DNA of 64,000 nucleotides from Kangiella sp. HZ709 (GCF_009674675.1 NZ_WKJC01000001.1:558001-622000); one strand, 5' to 3'. Counted from the first letter of the stretch, positions 28,563-38,500 are shown. The notes: generated from the letters alone by a model not told the origin. Numbers and translations: made by a program.

Positions 28563-28826
28563 CTAACGTCTCCATTTTACCGCACCTACATTAGGAGCTG
28601 ATTTTCCAAATCTATTTCGCATTTTTTCAGACCATTCTCGAGTTTCTTTAGCTCTCTCGTGTCGTCCTTCACGGTCAAGTCTATCAGCGCGGCGCTCTTG
28701 TTGCATATGCCAACCAGATTGGGCTCCATCACGGACTCTTGGATCTTCTTTTCCTATTTGACGCTCTACAGCTTCAACAGATAATGTTCCGAATACTAAA
28801 CTTAAGATAATAATGCACTTTGTCAT
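28563..28826 (-). CDS. Small secreted basic protein, unknown function
   Basis: The 87-residue protein has a Sec signal (MTKCIIILSLVFGTLSVEA). After it comes a highly charged mature part rich in Arg and Glu (QQERRADRLDREGRHERAKE), likely a single helix, and a basic C-terminus. An AAAGGAG ribosome site precedes the ATG. I recognise no family. It is the last gene of the row that starts at rhs but has its own terminator. Unlike its neighbours it has no lipobox. Confidence 0.6.
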   Translation of the reverse strand: MTKCIIILSLVFGTLSVEAVERQIGKEDPRVRDGAQSGWHMQQERRADRLDREGRHERAKETREWSEKMRNRFGKSAPNVGAVKWRR

Positions 28827-28908
28827 AATAATTACTCCTTTTCCTTGTGAGTTTTTACAATATCAAAACCAACCTTAACAATAGATGAACGCCTGTAAAA
28901 CATAAGGC

Positions 28909-29034
28909 ACTGGCACCGCCCCAACTTCCGAGCCAAAACACCAAAGCTTCCGAACCCAAACCAGAAAACCCTCCGAAGACTACTGCTAACTCTCCGAATT
29001 ACATGCAAAGAAAAGCCAGTACCTATTGGCTTTA
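28909..29034 (-). repeat. Rhs-cassette spacer repeat, copy A (TCCGA cores)
   Basis: Four TCCGA cores start at 28927, 28949, 28972 and 28993 (steps of 22, 23 and 21 bases). The sequence from ACTGGCACCGCC onward matches the right arm of copy E closely. The unit ends in a hairpin, AAAGCCA / TGGCTTT (29012-29033), which on the minus strand is followed by TCTTT and serves as terminator for the gene ending at 29047. Confidence 0.75.
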
Positions 29035-29046
29035 ATTAGGGTTTAT

Positions 29047-29634
29047 TTATTTTTCAACCTTCAAAAAGTCTACGATTGTCGTAGGCTTATTACTTACTAA
29101 GTAACTTGAACTTTCAGCAGTACCGTATGCCGAGTACCACTTTCTGTTCTTCCTATCAAAATAAGTCACCATCACAGATGTTTTATCTTGAACAAAACTC
29201 TTTATACTCTTATCCACATCTCCGCTAAGCTCAGATATGTTAGAATGAGAAGTTCTTTGAATAATTCCAAAGTATTGCTCTATACCTTCCATTTTCCTAT
29301 TGCCAGTATAAGTAGATAAATAATCAAGAACATTTAGCATGCTGTTTTCTTTACCTTCAGCATCTAATTGCTCAAAATCGTTTAGAAACGAACTAGAGTT
29401 GAAAACTAAATAATCAAAATGAACAATATCAAGTTTTTTATAGTATGTAACAAATCTTCCACACATCTTAGCCTCAAAGGAGTTTGGTGAAGCCGTAGGA
29501 TATTGTGGACAAATCATTCTACTTTCTAAGCGAAATAAAAAGTCATCCAATTTTTTATTACTATTTTTAGTTTCCTCTGCGACACAGGATGAACTAAAAA
29601 ATAAAGTAATTAATAATACCAGTACTTTCCTCAT
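29047..29634 (-). CDS. Small secreted or lipid-anchored protein of the rhs cassette row, unknown function
   Basis: The 195-residue protein begins with a signal whose end SSSCVAEE could be a lipobox (Cys17) or an ordinary cleavage site. The mature part contains two Cys close together (MICPQYPTASPNSFEAKMCG) and no motif that I recognise. It belongs to a row of short AT-rich genes of the same strand downstream of rhs, each separated by the same repeat, so a role as orphan immunity or accessory protein is plausible but inferred only from position. Confidence 0.6.
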   Translation of the reverse strand: MRKVLVLLITLFFSSSCVAEETKNSNKKLDDFLFRLESRMICPQYPTASPNSFEAKMCGRFVTYYKKLDIVHFDYLVFNSSSFLNDFEQLDAEGKENSMLNVLDYLSTYTGNRKMEGIEQYFGIIQRTSHSNISELSGDVDKSIKSFVQDKTSVMVTYFDRKNRKWYSAYGTAESSSYLVSNKPTTIVDFLKVEK

Positions 29635-29767
29635 ATATTTTCTCTATTTAAAGTCAAATTGAAATTGTGCGTTGAGGTAAGACCACTCCTCAACATTAAA
29701 CTTTTTTTTTATTAATAACACTAACTTCTAGCCTTCTCCACCTATAATTACCTGTGGGCTATACACA

Positions 29768-29881
29768 TCAAACTGACCATCAAACCAGAATAACGATACC
29801 AAAAACACCAGAGTGCCCTGACCAGCCTGCTGGTATAAATTGACCATTTATAAGCAAAGAAAAGCCAGCAAAACGCTGGCT
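29768..29881 (-). repeat. Rhs-cassette spacer repeat, copy B (TGACC cores)
   Basis: TGACC occurs at 29774, 29819 and 29841, with a degenerate ATACC at 29796, giving steps of 22, 23 and 22 bases. These fall in the same places as the TCCGA cores of copies A and E, while the flanks (CAGCCTGCTGGTA, then GCAAAGAAAAGCC) stay the same. The unit ends in hairpin AGCCAGC / GCTGGCT (29863-29881), the terminator of the gene ending at 29921. Confidence 0.7.
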
Positions 29882-29898
29882 AAATCAAATGTAAATAA

Positions 29899-29911
29899 TA
29901 ACTCTGACCTA
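29899..29911. repeat. Solo end of the TGGGTCAGAGTTA element
   Basis: TAACTCTGACCTA differs by one base from the right end of the MITE-like element at 28393-28405. No partner end is seen nearby, so it is a remnant or a chance partial match. Confidence 0.4.
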
Positions 29912-29920
29912 CTTATTTAT

Positions 29921-30352
29921 TCATTTTCTGAAGCTTTTATCGTAATTATCTAGAGCGGCATCAATTACACTTTGGTCTTTTTCTCTCCAAACTATCCAAA
30001 CCTCTCCAAACCTTTCTTTGGTTATAAAATCTATGTCACTGCTTTCAAGAAAATCAAGGATAGACTGATGAGGACCAGGTACTTTTAAACCCATTGACCT
30101 TCCAACAGGAAGGTCATTTGATAATAACTCTAAAGATAAGTCTCTCACAAACTCTGAGTGCTCTGATGGATAACGTAAGCCGCCATCCTCTTGCACTACA
30201 TAAGTAATATCATTTTTATCTAATATTTTTTTGAGTTGAGTATTTAGCTCTAAAGTTTCAAACTTTATATATAGACTCTCACTTTTATTAGTCATATCAG
30301 AGCATGAAATGAATAAAAAAACCAAAAAAATGCAAATATATTTAAAGTACAC
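29921..30352 (-). CDS. Lipoprotein of the rhs cassette row, unknown function
   Basis: The 143-residue protein has a lipoprotein signal with lipobox FISC (Cys17). The mature part is acidic and looks like one small alpha/beta domain, with YVVQEDGG and VWIVWREKDQ strands. An AAGGAG ribosome site precedes the ATG. Its first 30 or so codons and its upstream repeat are duplicated at 30969-31130. Position in the row suggests an immunity lipoprotein for a periplasm- or membrane-acting toxin; no toxin lies beside it now. Confidence 0.65.
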   Translation of the reverse strand: MYFKYICIFLVFLFISCSDMTNKSESLYIKFETLELNTQLKKILDKNDITYVVQEDGGLRYPSEHSEFVRDLSLELLSNDLPVGRSMGLKVPGPHQSILDFLESSDIDFITKERFGEVWIVWREKDQSVIDAALDNYDKSFRK

Positions 30353-30369
30353 ATACTCTCCTTATTTTA

Positions 30370-30435
30370 CCCAGGAAGCCCTCCGAAACCTAAAGCCAAT
30401 CATACGAATCTTAGGCAAAGACAAGCCGTGGCTTA
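30370..30435 (-). repeat. Rhs-cassette spacer repeat, copy C (short form)
   Basis: This short form holds only the last two cores, TCCGA at 30382 and TACGA at 30403 (21 bases apart), flanked by CCAGGAAGCCC and GGCAAAGACAAGCC. A 6-bp inverted repeat, CCTAAA / TTAGG, lies around the second core. The terminal hairpin is reduced to AAGC-CGTG-GCTT, a weak terminator for the gene ending at 30458. Confidence 0.65.
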
Positions 30436-30457
30436 TATGTAAAACCTAACATCGTCA

Positions 30458-30955
30458 TCAATTATTAATTAACTCTACTTTTTTTAATAAAGTTACTAAA
30501 TCAAAATTTTTAATGTCTATATTTGAAAAGGTTATATTAAATTTGTTGTTTCCTTTGATAAAATAGCACTCAGAATTTACTTGGCCTTCATTTATTCCAT
30601 TTTCATTGAAGCAGTAAACCTCTGTGTCGGAAATTTTATTAACGTATATATTTCGATGATACTTATTTCTTTCGTTAACATAAAATGCAGAAAGTATATC
30701 ATCCATATCGCTCGTTGCTTTCTTGTTATTGGGTAGATTCAAGGGGCTATACATAACAGTTATATCAGGGCTATCTTTATTAACACTTGTAAGTTCACAA
30801 GAATAACTATTGGTCTGGTCTATAAAAATTGGCAAAGACGATTGATAATTTGTACTAAGCGTTAATTCTAAGTCTCCGCATTTCTGGGCCCCAGTATTAA
30901 CTTGACATGAAGCGCAAAAGCTAATCAAACACAATAATAAATATTTATACATCAT
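30458..30955 (-). CDS. Lipoprotein of the rhs cassette row, unknown function
   Basis: The 165-residue protein has a lipoprotein signal ending in the lipobox CASC (Cys17). The mature part is rich in Asn and Ser with several Cys (YSCELT, VYCFNEN, SECYFI), which could form disulfides in the periplasm. I recognise no family. It directly follows, on the minus strand, a truncated copy of another lipoprotein start, which suggests that the gene was joined in by recombination. Immunity function is inferred from location only. Confidence 0.62.
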   Translation of the reverse strand: MMYKYLLLCLISFCASCQVNTGAQKCGDLELTLSTNYQSSLPIFIDQTNSYSCELTSVNKDSPDITVMYSPLNLPNNKKATSDMDDILSAFYVNERNKYHRNIYVNKISDTEVYCFNENGINEGQVNSECYFIKGNNKFNITFSNIDIKNFDLVTLLKKVELINN

Positions 30956-30968
30956 TTCAATTGCTCAA

Positions 30969-31064
30969 TTAATAAGTTGTATATAGGCTCTCATTTTTAT
31001 TAGTCATATCAGAGCATGAAATGAATAAAAAAACCGAAAAAATGCAAATATATTTAAAGTACAT
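30969..31064 (-). pseudogene. Truncated duplicate of the 30352 lipoprotein gene (5' end only)
   Basis: A 31-codon frame starts MYFKYICIFSVF and has the same lipobox ISCSDMTNK as the gene at 29921-30352, then loses similarity after NESLY and stops. The similarity at DNA level also covers the upstream ribosome site and repeat, so about 150 bases are duplicated. It lies just before the next lipoprotein gene and marks a recombination joint. Confidence 0.75.
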
Positions 31065-31079
31065 ATACTCTCCTTATTT

Positions 31080-31163
31080 TGGCCCAGAAAGCCCTCCGAA
31101 GCCTAAAGTCAATCATACGAATCTTAGGCAAAGAAAAGCCAGCTGGTGCCGGCTTATGGATAG
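31080..31163 (-). repeat. Rhs-cassette spacer repeat, copy D (short form)
   Basis: This copy is nearly identical to copy C: TCCGA at 31095, TACGA at 31116 (21 bases apart) and the inverted repeat GCCTAA / TTAGGC. It ends in a strong hairpin, AAGCCAGC / GCCGGCTT (31136-31155), followed on the minus strand by TTCTTT. That hairpin is the terminator for the membrane protein gene ending at 31175. Confidence 0.75.
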
Positions 31164-31174
31164 TCTGAAATGAA

Positions 31175-31576
31175 CTAATAATTAGCTTTTAAAAAGACAT
31201 CTCTAAAAACAGTCATAATTATCAATAATGCACTAAAAGCGATAGGAGTTAACGCAAGTCCAAGTACCTGATATGTTTTTTTTGCTTGAGGGCTTAACGC
31301 GCTAAATTTTTCCATTATCATGTCATGCTTCTTAGCACCTGATATAAAATTTGATAACAAAGTTTCTATTACAACAATAGCAATAATTGGGATCCATTTG
31401 GAATAATAATCGACAGAATATACTTGACACAAATGTAAAACCATCATTATTCCTATGTAGCAAGCAATTCTTAAGGCACTAATATAAACAGATACATTCT
31501 GCTTACTAACTCCCCAATTCTTTGCTTCTGAAAAGCTAAAAAAACCTGCATATAAATTTCTAAAAAAACTTATCAT
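31175..31576 (-). CDS. Small membrane protein, probable immunity protein for the orphan toxin tail upstream
   Basis: The 133-residue protein has three hydrophobic segments, at about residues 32-50, 60-76 and 104-124, and no signal peptide. Its ATG lies four bases after the stop of an orphan 41-codon coding remnant (31581-31706). The same spacing separates the current rhs stop from its neighbour. That tight junction is typical of toxin and immunity pairs, so I infer an immunity protein in the inner membrane. No family is recognised. Confidence 0.62.
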   Translation of the reverse strand: MISFFRNLYAGFFSFSEAKNWGVSKQNVSVYISALRIACYIGIMMVLHLCQVYSVDYYSKWIPIIAIVVIETLLSNFISGAKKHDMIMEKFSALSPQAKKTYQVLGLALTPIAFSALLIIMTVFRDVFLKANY

Positions 31577-31580
31577 AGTT

Positions 31581-31706
31581 TTACCTTATGTTAGGAATTT
31601 GGAACATATCGTTCATCAAACTTTGAGGGTTTCGATGATAATGATCGATTTCTCTTCTAGCATCGTTAATTCCTCTTCGCAATGAGTCAAATCCACCTCG
31701 AATTTG
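31581..31706 (-). pseudogene. Orphan C-terminal fragment of a displaced Rhs toxin tip
   Basis: A 41-codon open stretch without a start codon reads GGFDSLRRGINDARREIDHYH and ends FQIPNIR, four bases before the membrane protein gene. It is preceded in frame by a stop. The protein-like composition, the stop-to-start spacing and the place downstream of rhs point to the tail of a former toxin tip. I did not recognise the toxin family. Confidence 0.55.
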
Positions 31707-31742
31707 TCAAAGTCCTAACTTAAATAGAAACCCTTACAAATA

Positions 31743-31961
31743 CTCGGGTTTTTAACAGCGACCTTCGGAGACTTTTGCGTAAACACCTCGGAGGTTCGAC
31801 TGGAATGGTGTCGGAAATTTACCGGTGCCATTATTTACTGGCACCGCCTCAACTTCCGAGCCAAAACGCCCAAGCATCCGAGCCCAAACCAGAAAGCCCC
31901 CCGAAGCCTGCTGGTAAATATCCGAATCATAGAGAAAGAAAAGCCGTCAATATGACGGCTT
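31743..31961. repeat. Rhs-cassette spacer repeat, copy E (full palindromic form)
   Basis: This is the longest copy. The left arm has TCGGA at 31765, 31788 and 31811 (23-base steps). The right arm has TCCGA at 31855 and 31877, CCCGA at 31900 and TCCGA at 31921 (22, 23 and 21). The arms are mirror images around a central hairpin, CGGTGCC / GGCACCG, near 31823-31846. Copies A to D correspond to its right arm. It ends in AAGCCGTCA / TGACGGCTT (31941-31961), the terminator for the gene ending at 31995. No frame in this 418-bp gap is called a gene apart from the toxin remnant. Confidence 0.78.
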
Positions 31962-31994
31962 AAATGTAAAAACTAACTCTAACTCTAATTTAAA

Positions 31995-32510
31995 CTAAAT
32001 TACAACACACTTAGTGCCGCTTGAGTGCCTTATCTTAAACTCCCACCCTTTAAATAACTCTTTATTTTCTTTATCAGGACAAAATATATTAAAGCCTAAA
32101 TCAACACCAACCAAAAGATAGTCTACATTCAGTTTATCTTGCATATCTTTATCCTCTATAGCCTGTAATGTTGCTATCCAAGGTACGGTAGAAATAATAC
32201 CGCCACTGCCAAAATGTGCAACTTCTATGGTTATTAACTCTTCGGAACTTGGTAAAAAATAACCTTCTATCCTATAAATAAACCACTGTTTAGGATCTAT
32301 ACAAGGTTCATTAGAGCAATTATTAAGCCCTAAATCTAACGAATACCTATTCGTAACTTTTCCTACCATATATTCTTTTTTAAGATTTTCATCAACAGAA
32401 AAATGCACGTTATCAATTTCATTATTAAGTTTATAATATGAATCTTTACAACCAACAATGAAAAAAACTAAAGACATTATTGTTACTAATTTTATATCTA
32501 CTTTAATCAT
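31995..32510 (-). CDS. Lipoprotein, probable immunity protein of the Rhs toxin
   Basis: The 171-residue protein has a lipoprotein signal with lipobox IVGC (Cys21), so it is tethered to a membrane and faces the periplasm. Its ATG is four bases past the rhs stop, the usual place of the cognate immunity gene. The mature part has conserved-looking Cys residues (LNNCSNEPCID, NIFCPDK, TKCVVI). No family is recognised. The assignment rests on position and would imply that the toxin acts, or is neutralised, in the periplasm. Confidence 0.65.
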   Translation of the reverse strand: MIKVDIKLVTIMSLVFFIVGCKDSYYKLNNEIDNVHFSVDENLKKEYMVGKVTNRYSLDLGLNNCSNEPCIDPKQWFIYRIEGYFLPSSEELITIEVAHFGSGGIISTVPWIATLQAIEDKDMQDKLNVDYLLVGVDLGFNIFCPDKENKELFKGWEFKIRHSSGTKCVVI

Positions 32511-32514
32511 TTAA

Positions 32515-35500
32515 TTATTTCCAATCATAACTTGATTTTAACCATCTGCCAGGCTTTGAGCGCTTGACATCTCGATATCTATACTGACCATTTACACGCC
32601 CAACTTCATATAGATTACAACACTTAAACTGGGTTCCTTTTCTATAATAAGTGACGGTCAAGTTCGGAATACCCATAAACTTCGGAACTGTATGATCTGC
32701 CGGGCCAGGTTCCACTTCAATACCTTTATAATGAAAATGCATTAATACGCTTGCTTTAGTATTATTTATAAAGCTTCTTACATACGCGCCATTTTGTAAG
32801 CCTATAGCTATGCCAGAGACAACAACTTCTCCAGCATCATTCTTCCTTAAAGCTATATGTTTTTCACCTACTAATTGCTTACCTTTATCATCACTAGGGT
32901 TTTCAGCTTTAACTGTAATTTTATAAATATTTTTCATAAAATCAATATATTCGGTAGTAGTAACAACATCATCAGTGCTCGAAGCGGCCCCCTCATTTCC
33001 ACGCTTTCCTGCTTCTTTTGCCGCTCTATTTCCTTTAATACTTGGTAAAACTTGAGCTGTACTCCACAAGCCATTTTTTACAGCTTCTTTGTATTCATCT
33101 AGAGTCATTTCTGTTCCTCCAGAAGTATTTGCAGGCGCCTGACCTGATGCAGGTGTTGCTGCTCCTTCTGGAGTATCATTATTAATTTCGTCTATTGATT
33201 CCTCAGAAGTTCCAGGTGCAGACACATTAGAGCTGCTTTCAGAGCCATTATCTGCTCCAGCACCAACGCTTCCACCTGAGCTTATTGCCGAAATAACTGC
33301 ACCGCAATTATTTTGCTTCCCACATTCAATGGTAGTTTTGCCTAAACCTCTTTCCGCCATATATCCAGTTGGATCGGTACCACTAAGTGGATTATTCATA
33401 ATATACGAATAAGGATTCATAGACTGACTATTACCAGGCTCTTGTATGAAAGGGTCAACCGACAGGAATCGACCTAAATTGTAATCGTACGCTCGTCCAT
33501 TCATATGAATGAGCTCTGCATCATCTAAATGTTCATGATCGGTGAACCCTCGATCGGTATAAGGCTCGCTGCCCACGGATCCGAATAACGTTGGCGTTGA
33601 TAAATCACCAAAGTCGCCTTTTCTTGGCTTACCGAAGGCATCATAACTACGATGTTCGGTAACTTGACCGCCGTCGTCGGTCAGCGTTATGACAGAACCT
33701 AGACGATCGCGATGGGTAAAACGAATATCCCACTCGGAGCTACTACCGGTGACGGTTTTATTTTGGATTGCTACGTCGCCAATATAATGCTTATAAACTG
33801 TTTTGGTGGTGGTTAAGTTAACTTTAGTTTCAACCTTTTCAAACAATTTATCGACATAGTAAGTGGTTTCTGTAACTCCGCCTGGCAAGCCTTCTTTAAC
33901 CTGCTTATATCGCATCAGATCAGCGCCATAAGAGAAACTCGAAGTTATGCCATTCTTATGGATGGTTAGCGGTTTGTTAAACTCGTTATAAGTTATTGTT
34001 CGCCCATCGCCAGATTCCATATTGCCGTTGTTATCATACTGATATACCGCTGTGCCACCAGATTTTTTAGTTATCCAGCGAGCGGCATTAGGACCCGCGT
34101 TACCGCCTGCATTTTTATCGACATTCCCATAAGCGTAACTGGTGACGTAATCGCCCTTCTTAGTGAAATTTCCAACCGCATCATAATTATATTGAATCGG
34201 ATCGGTGATAAGAGTAGAACCATTATTGATGGTACGTTGACTTTGCACTAAACGATGCAGCCCATCATAATCATAGTCTTCTGCATTAGTAACGCCATTC
34301 GCGCGAACCGTTTGCATTTCAAGATTGCTAAAGTCATCGTAGGTATAGGTCAACTCATGACGCAGTTCGTCGCCGAAAGTAGTCGCCGTTCGGATACTCA
34401 TCATTTGGCCAGTAGCGGGATGATACATCGGGTTCGAAGTATTAATCGCGGACTCAGTCAAAAGGCCATTGGTCTTTAACTGATTAGTGATTTTACCGTG
34501 AGCATCTAAATCTTTTATCTCTTGGTATACGTAGCCACCGTTAGCATTCTTGATCTTAGTCATGTAACCGAGCTCGTTGTATTCATACTCCAGCGCTAAA
34601 CCGGTGGTGACGTATCTCATGCCCTTAGGGCGGCCGAAGTTGTTATCTAAGTAATGCAGAATGTCATAATCGGTATAGTTTAAGTCGGTATAAATACGGT
34701 GCTTAGTATGATTCGAATACAACTTACCGCCCGCGGTTTTGGTATAGTAATGATACTTAATTAGACGGTCGTTGTTTACGTTAACGTTGTATTCCCAACG
34801 CAACATACCTCGATAATTCAGCGCATTGCTGTTATCCCAATACCAGTAGCCTGAGCGAGTACCATTGGTCCAACGCTGGGTCATTCGGCCTAGTTCATCA
34901 TAGGAATAAGTCAGCTCGGTTAAGTTGGCATCTTTCTCTTTTTCCACTTCACCGAAGGTGTTGTACCAGAAGTACTTCTTACCCATGTTCGGGTCATCAA
35001 CGTACTCCTTATGACCTAAAGCATTGTATTTAGCATAAATAGCGTTGCCATTCGCATCTTGTAAGCTAATGGGGTTGCCCGCTCCATCATAGGCATAGCG
35101 CGTATAGTTATTATGTGCATCCTTAGTCCAGACCAATTGACCCAAGCCGTTGTACTTACGAGCCATTGTCAAGCCGCCCGCATTGATGTTGGTCTCAAAG
35201 CCATCGTACGAATAGTTTGTGATTAAATAACTATCACTTGCGCCCGTTAAACTGCCACTCGCTTGAGGCGTTTCTTTCTCAGTTAAGCGCCCCAGAGCAT
35301 CGTAACCAATATATTTGGTGTATTGCCATCCTTTAGCGCTATCGTTAATCGCTTCATGAGTTTTCTGACCTTTATTATCGAACTTATTTAATGTGTAATA
35401 CCAATGGTCATCTTCAAAATTACGAGTAATCGAGTAGTGTTCACGATTAAAACTGTCAAAATACTTTAAGTTTCTTGGCGTGCCTTTCTTTACGGTATAG

Positions 35501-38500
35501 ACACGATATTGCTTACCTGGAAAACTAAAACACCAAGCAGTACCGCCATTCACGCCACTACACCAGTTATATGCAGTGTATTGTGTAGGTTCACCGGGAA
35601 GCTTGGTGGAATGAACTCGCCCAAAAGCATCGTAGGTCATGGTGGTAACTTGATTGTTTGGATCAGTGACTTTAGTCGCTTGACCATGTATTGGATCAAC
35701 TTCCGTCGTCGTTACATGTCCTTTTGAGTTAGTGACACTCGATACGAAATAACCGTCAGAGGTATAACTGGTCGTTACGGAACGGTCAGCCATATCCGCG
35801 CCCGTATAGTGTTCACCATCACTTATTATAGAGGTAGGTAAACCATAGCTGTTGTAGCTTGTGTTTACGATTGAATCTAAACCATTGGCTGTACCTTGAC
35901 CTTCTGTTGCTTTAGTCGATATAGTTTTTGGCTTCCAATGATTCAAATCATACACAAAACTCGTTTCAACTGCTTTAGTAAAGTCAGTTCCTGATTGAGT
36001 ACCGGAGTAATCAGTGCCTAAATTCGAAACCGCATAAGTAGTCACTTTCTGTTTATCCATGCGGCATAACCACCAGTTATTAATATCCGAGCTATAGCTA
36101 GACTCTGTTTTTGATTCAGTTCGATTAACTCCATTCGGTTCTTGGTAATAACTTTTGGTAATTTTCGGACAGGCTGTGTTCGCACCATCAAATTGGAAGT
36201 ATCGGTACTTTTCAGATATCCAATTGGTGTGATTACTGTTGACATCAACACTCATCACGCCACCGTGTGATGATGAGGTCTTAAAGGTATGCTCAACTTC
36301 AGTCACTGGTGCTACCCAATAGCGGTTATCTGTCGAGATACCGTCGTAAACTTTGTTCGAAAAACCAGTCAGAGCATTGTAAACCGTTGTTCCCCATAGA
36401 CCATTTGACCATAGATCCCAAGTGTGGCTGGTTTTCGTGATAGGCTTACTTTGACAGTCCTCGCCACCATTGTTAATTAAACAGGTTCGAGTTTGCTCAA
36501 GCTTACCCGACAGTGGGAATTTTTGATGAAAATCCGATACCGATCGAAGGTGTTTATTTACATCAGTATCCGATAAATCATCAACAATAATTTGCTTAAA
36601 TCCTTGGAAGCCACGGCCTTGGGTATTGTACATGGCGCCACGATAGCGATAACGAGACTCATTAAGTCCGCCAATACCATCAGATTGTTTCATCGAAGCA
36701 ACTGCATACATGCTGGAGGCGAAATGAAAATATTGGTTATCGTTCTCTTGATAAGAATGAGTCACTTCGTAAAAATTATTGCCTAGATTGTCTTTGTAGG
36801 TTCCGGTTGATAAAGGTTTGTAGATCCACTCTATTTTACGTTCTAGTGCATCTTCTGCCGACAGCATCATATCGATTGGCTGATACAGTTCACCAGTTTT
36901 TGCCGCACCCTTGTTACGCATAACCCAAACACCTTCTGTGTAGCTTGAGTTTTGAACCGTTGCAGCGTGGCCACTGGTGCCTGTATTCCATTTACAATCA
37001 GTACCTTCTGCCCAGCGACAGCCAAACACGGTCACAAAGTCTGTCAGACCATTACCGTAGGAATCAATCGGCGCATATTGGGTTGCAGAAGCCACTAATT
37101 GAGTAGGAAGCTTTTCTATAGAGTAATCGCCATTAGCACTTTCGTTAAAATAAATAGCATCAAACTTTCGAACTGAGTCATCGACAACATCAGCATTGAT
37201 TTCGCTTGGATTTGCAGGCGCTCTAGCACCGCCAACGACTGATTGAACATAATTACGGTACATTGCATCGTCACAGAACCAGTCTGAAGTAGGAGCACCG
37301 CTTTCTGTAAAGCCGTTAATCAAAGCGCAGCCTGAAGCAACGACCGTGTCGGCGATAAGTAATTCGTTTTTCCCGTCACCGTCATAATCCATGAACACGG
37401 TTTTAGAATTCACTGGATAAAAGTAGGGTTCTACGCCATCATTCATCGGGACTGCGCCACCACGAGTCGGAATAGCAAAGTCTAAATCTTGCCAGGTAGC
37501 ATCAAACTGGCCGCCACCTTTGTTGAACTTTACGTAAATAGAGTGAGTCGCACTGCCGTTTGCAACCGAGCCGGTAGACAACCAGTCCGTTAAACCGTCG
37601 CCATTAATATCCGCAAAAAAATCGGCTTCAATTAACTCGTTTGGGTAAACGGTATAGGCTGGAGCGCTAAATGGCGAGATTTCTGAGGTTGTGTAACCGT
37701 TAGCTCCAGAGTGACTTAAAATCACTTTCATTGGTTTTGGCACTCTTGGTATACCGCCGCCTTGGACACTAAAAACAACAAAATCAGCGGTACCATTGCC
37801 ATCGATATCGCCATAAATTTGTACGTCGGTCATGAATGACTGGTTCACATTACAATATATCGAGGATAGAAGCCCACCACCGCAAAAAGAGTTCAAACCA
37901 TTACGGATCGAATAGCTGTGAATCAAATGGCTGTTACCGCTAGAAAAAGGCTGCGAGTGATTGCCACTATTCCAATATACTCTTAATTCTGGCGAACCGC
38001 CGTTTGTATGGAAAAAAGCGATATCAACTAGCCCATCGCCATTAAAGTCCGAATAGCCCATAGGGTAATCGGCTTTGACATCCTGCTGAGTTTGACCATT
38101 CGAATTTACACCTTGGAATGTATGTTGACTCCAGGCGATACCAGTATTGATCCATGTGGAACTGTCTTGGTATTTAATGTGTAACTGATCATTTACTTTT
38201 TTAAATTTATCCGTTTTACCGTCTTGGTTAAAATCACCATCCACGCAAGCGATGGCAAAACCATTCTGCGGACGATAGCAATTGGAAAAATAGTTATCAT
38301 TTGTTCCGGTGACATTGCCTTCTGCATCTGTGTACTTGTTAGGCCAGTCTTTTACTCCGTCGCCATTGAAGTCGCCATGAGGTAATACTTTATCTAGCCA
38401 GCGTTTACTGTGATCAGCAAAAGGAACTTTCTCTAAAGCATACTGAGTTTCAGCTTCCAGCCATTCAAACTTAGTTGGCAATAAGCATCGTTTAGCTCCG

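Noticed and set aside
29728..29805. Minus-strand open stretch ending SPQVIIGGEG that could be another toxin tail
   Set aside because: It overlaps repeat copy B, is short, and stops 94 bases before the next gene rather than abutting it as toxin tails do.
28909..31961. Integron attC sites as an explanation for the spacer repeats
   Set aside because: No copy has the paired RYYYAAC / GTTRRRY boxes at its ends and no integrase is in view, although the gene-repeat-gene layout is similar.
28909..31961. CRISPR array
   Set aside because: The 22-bp periodic words are only five bases long with related, not unique, sequence between them, and no cas gene is present.
31775..31963. Plus-strand frame of 62 codons in repeat copy E
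   Set aside because: It is a by-product of the repeat sequence and the terminator hairpin; no ribosome site or family.
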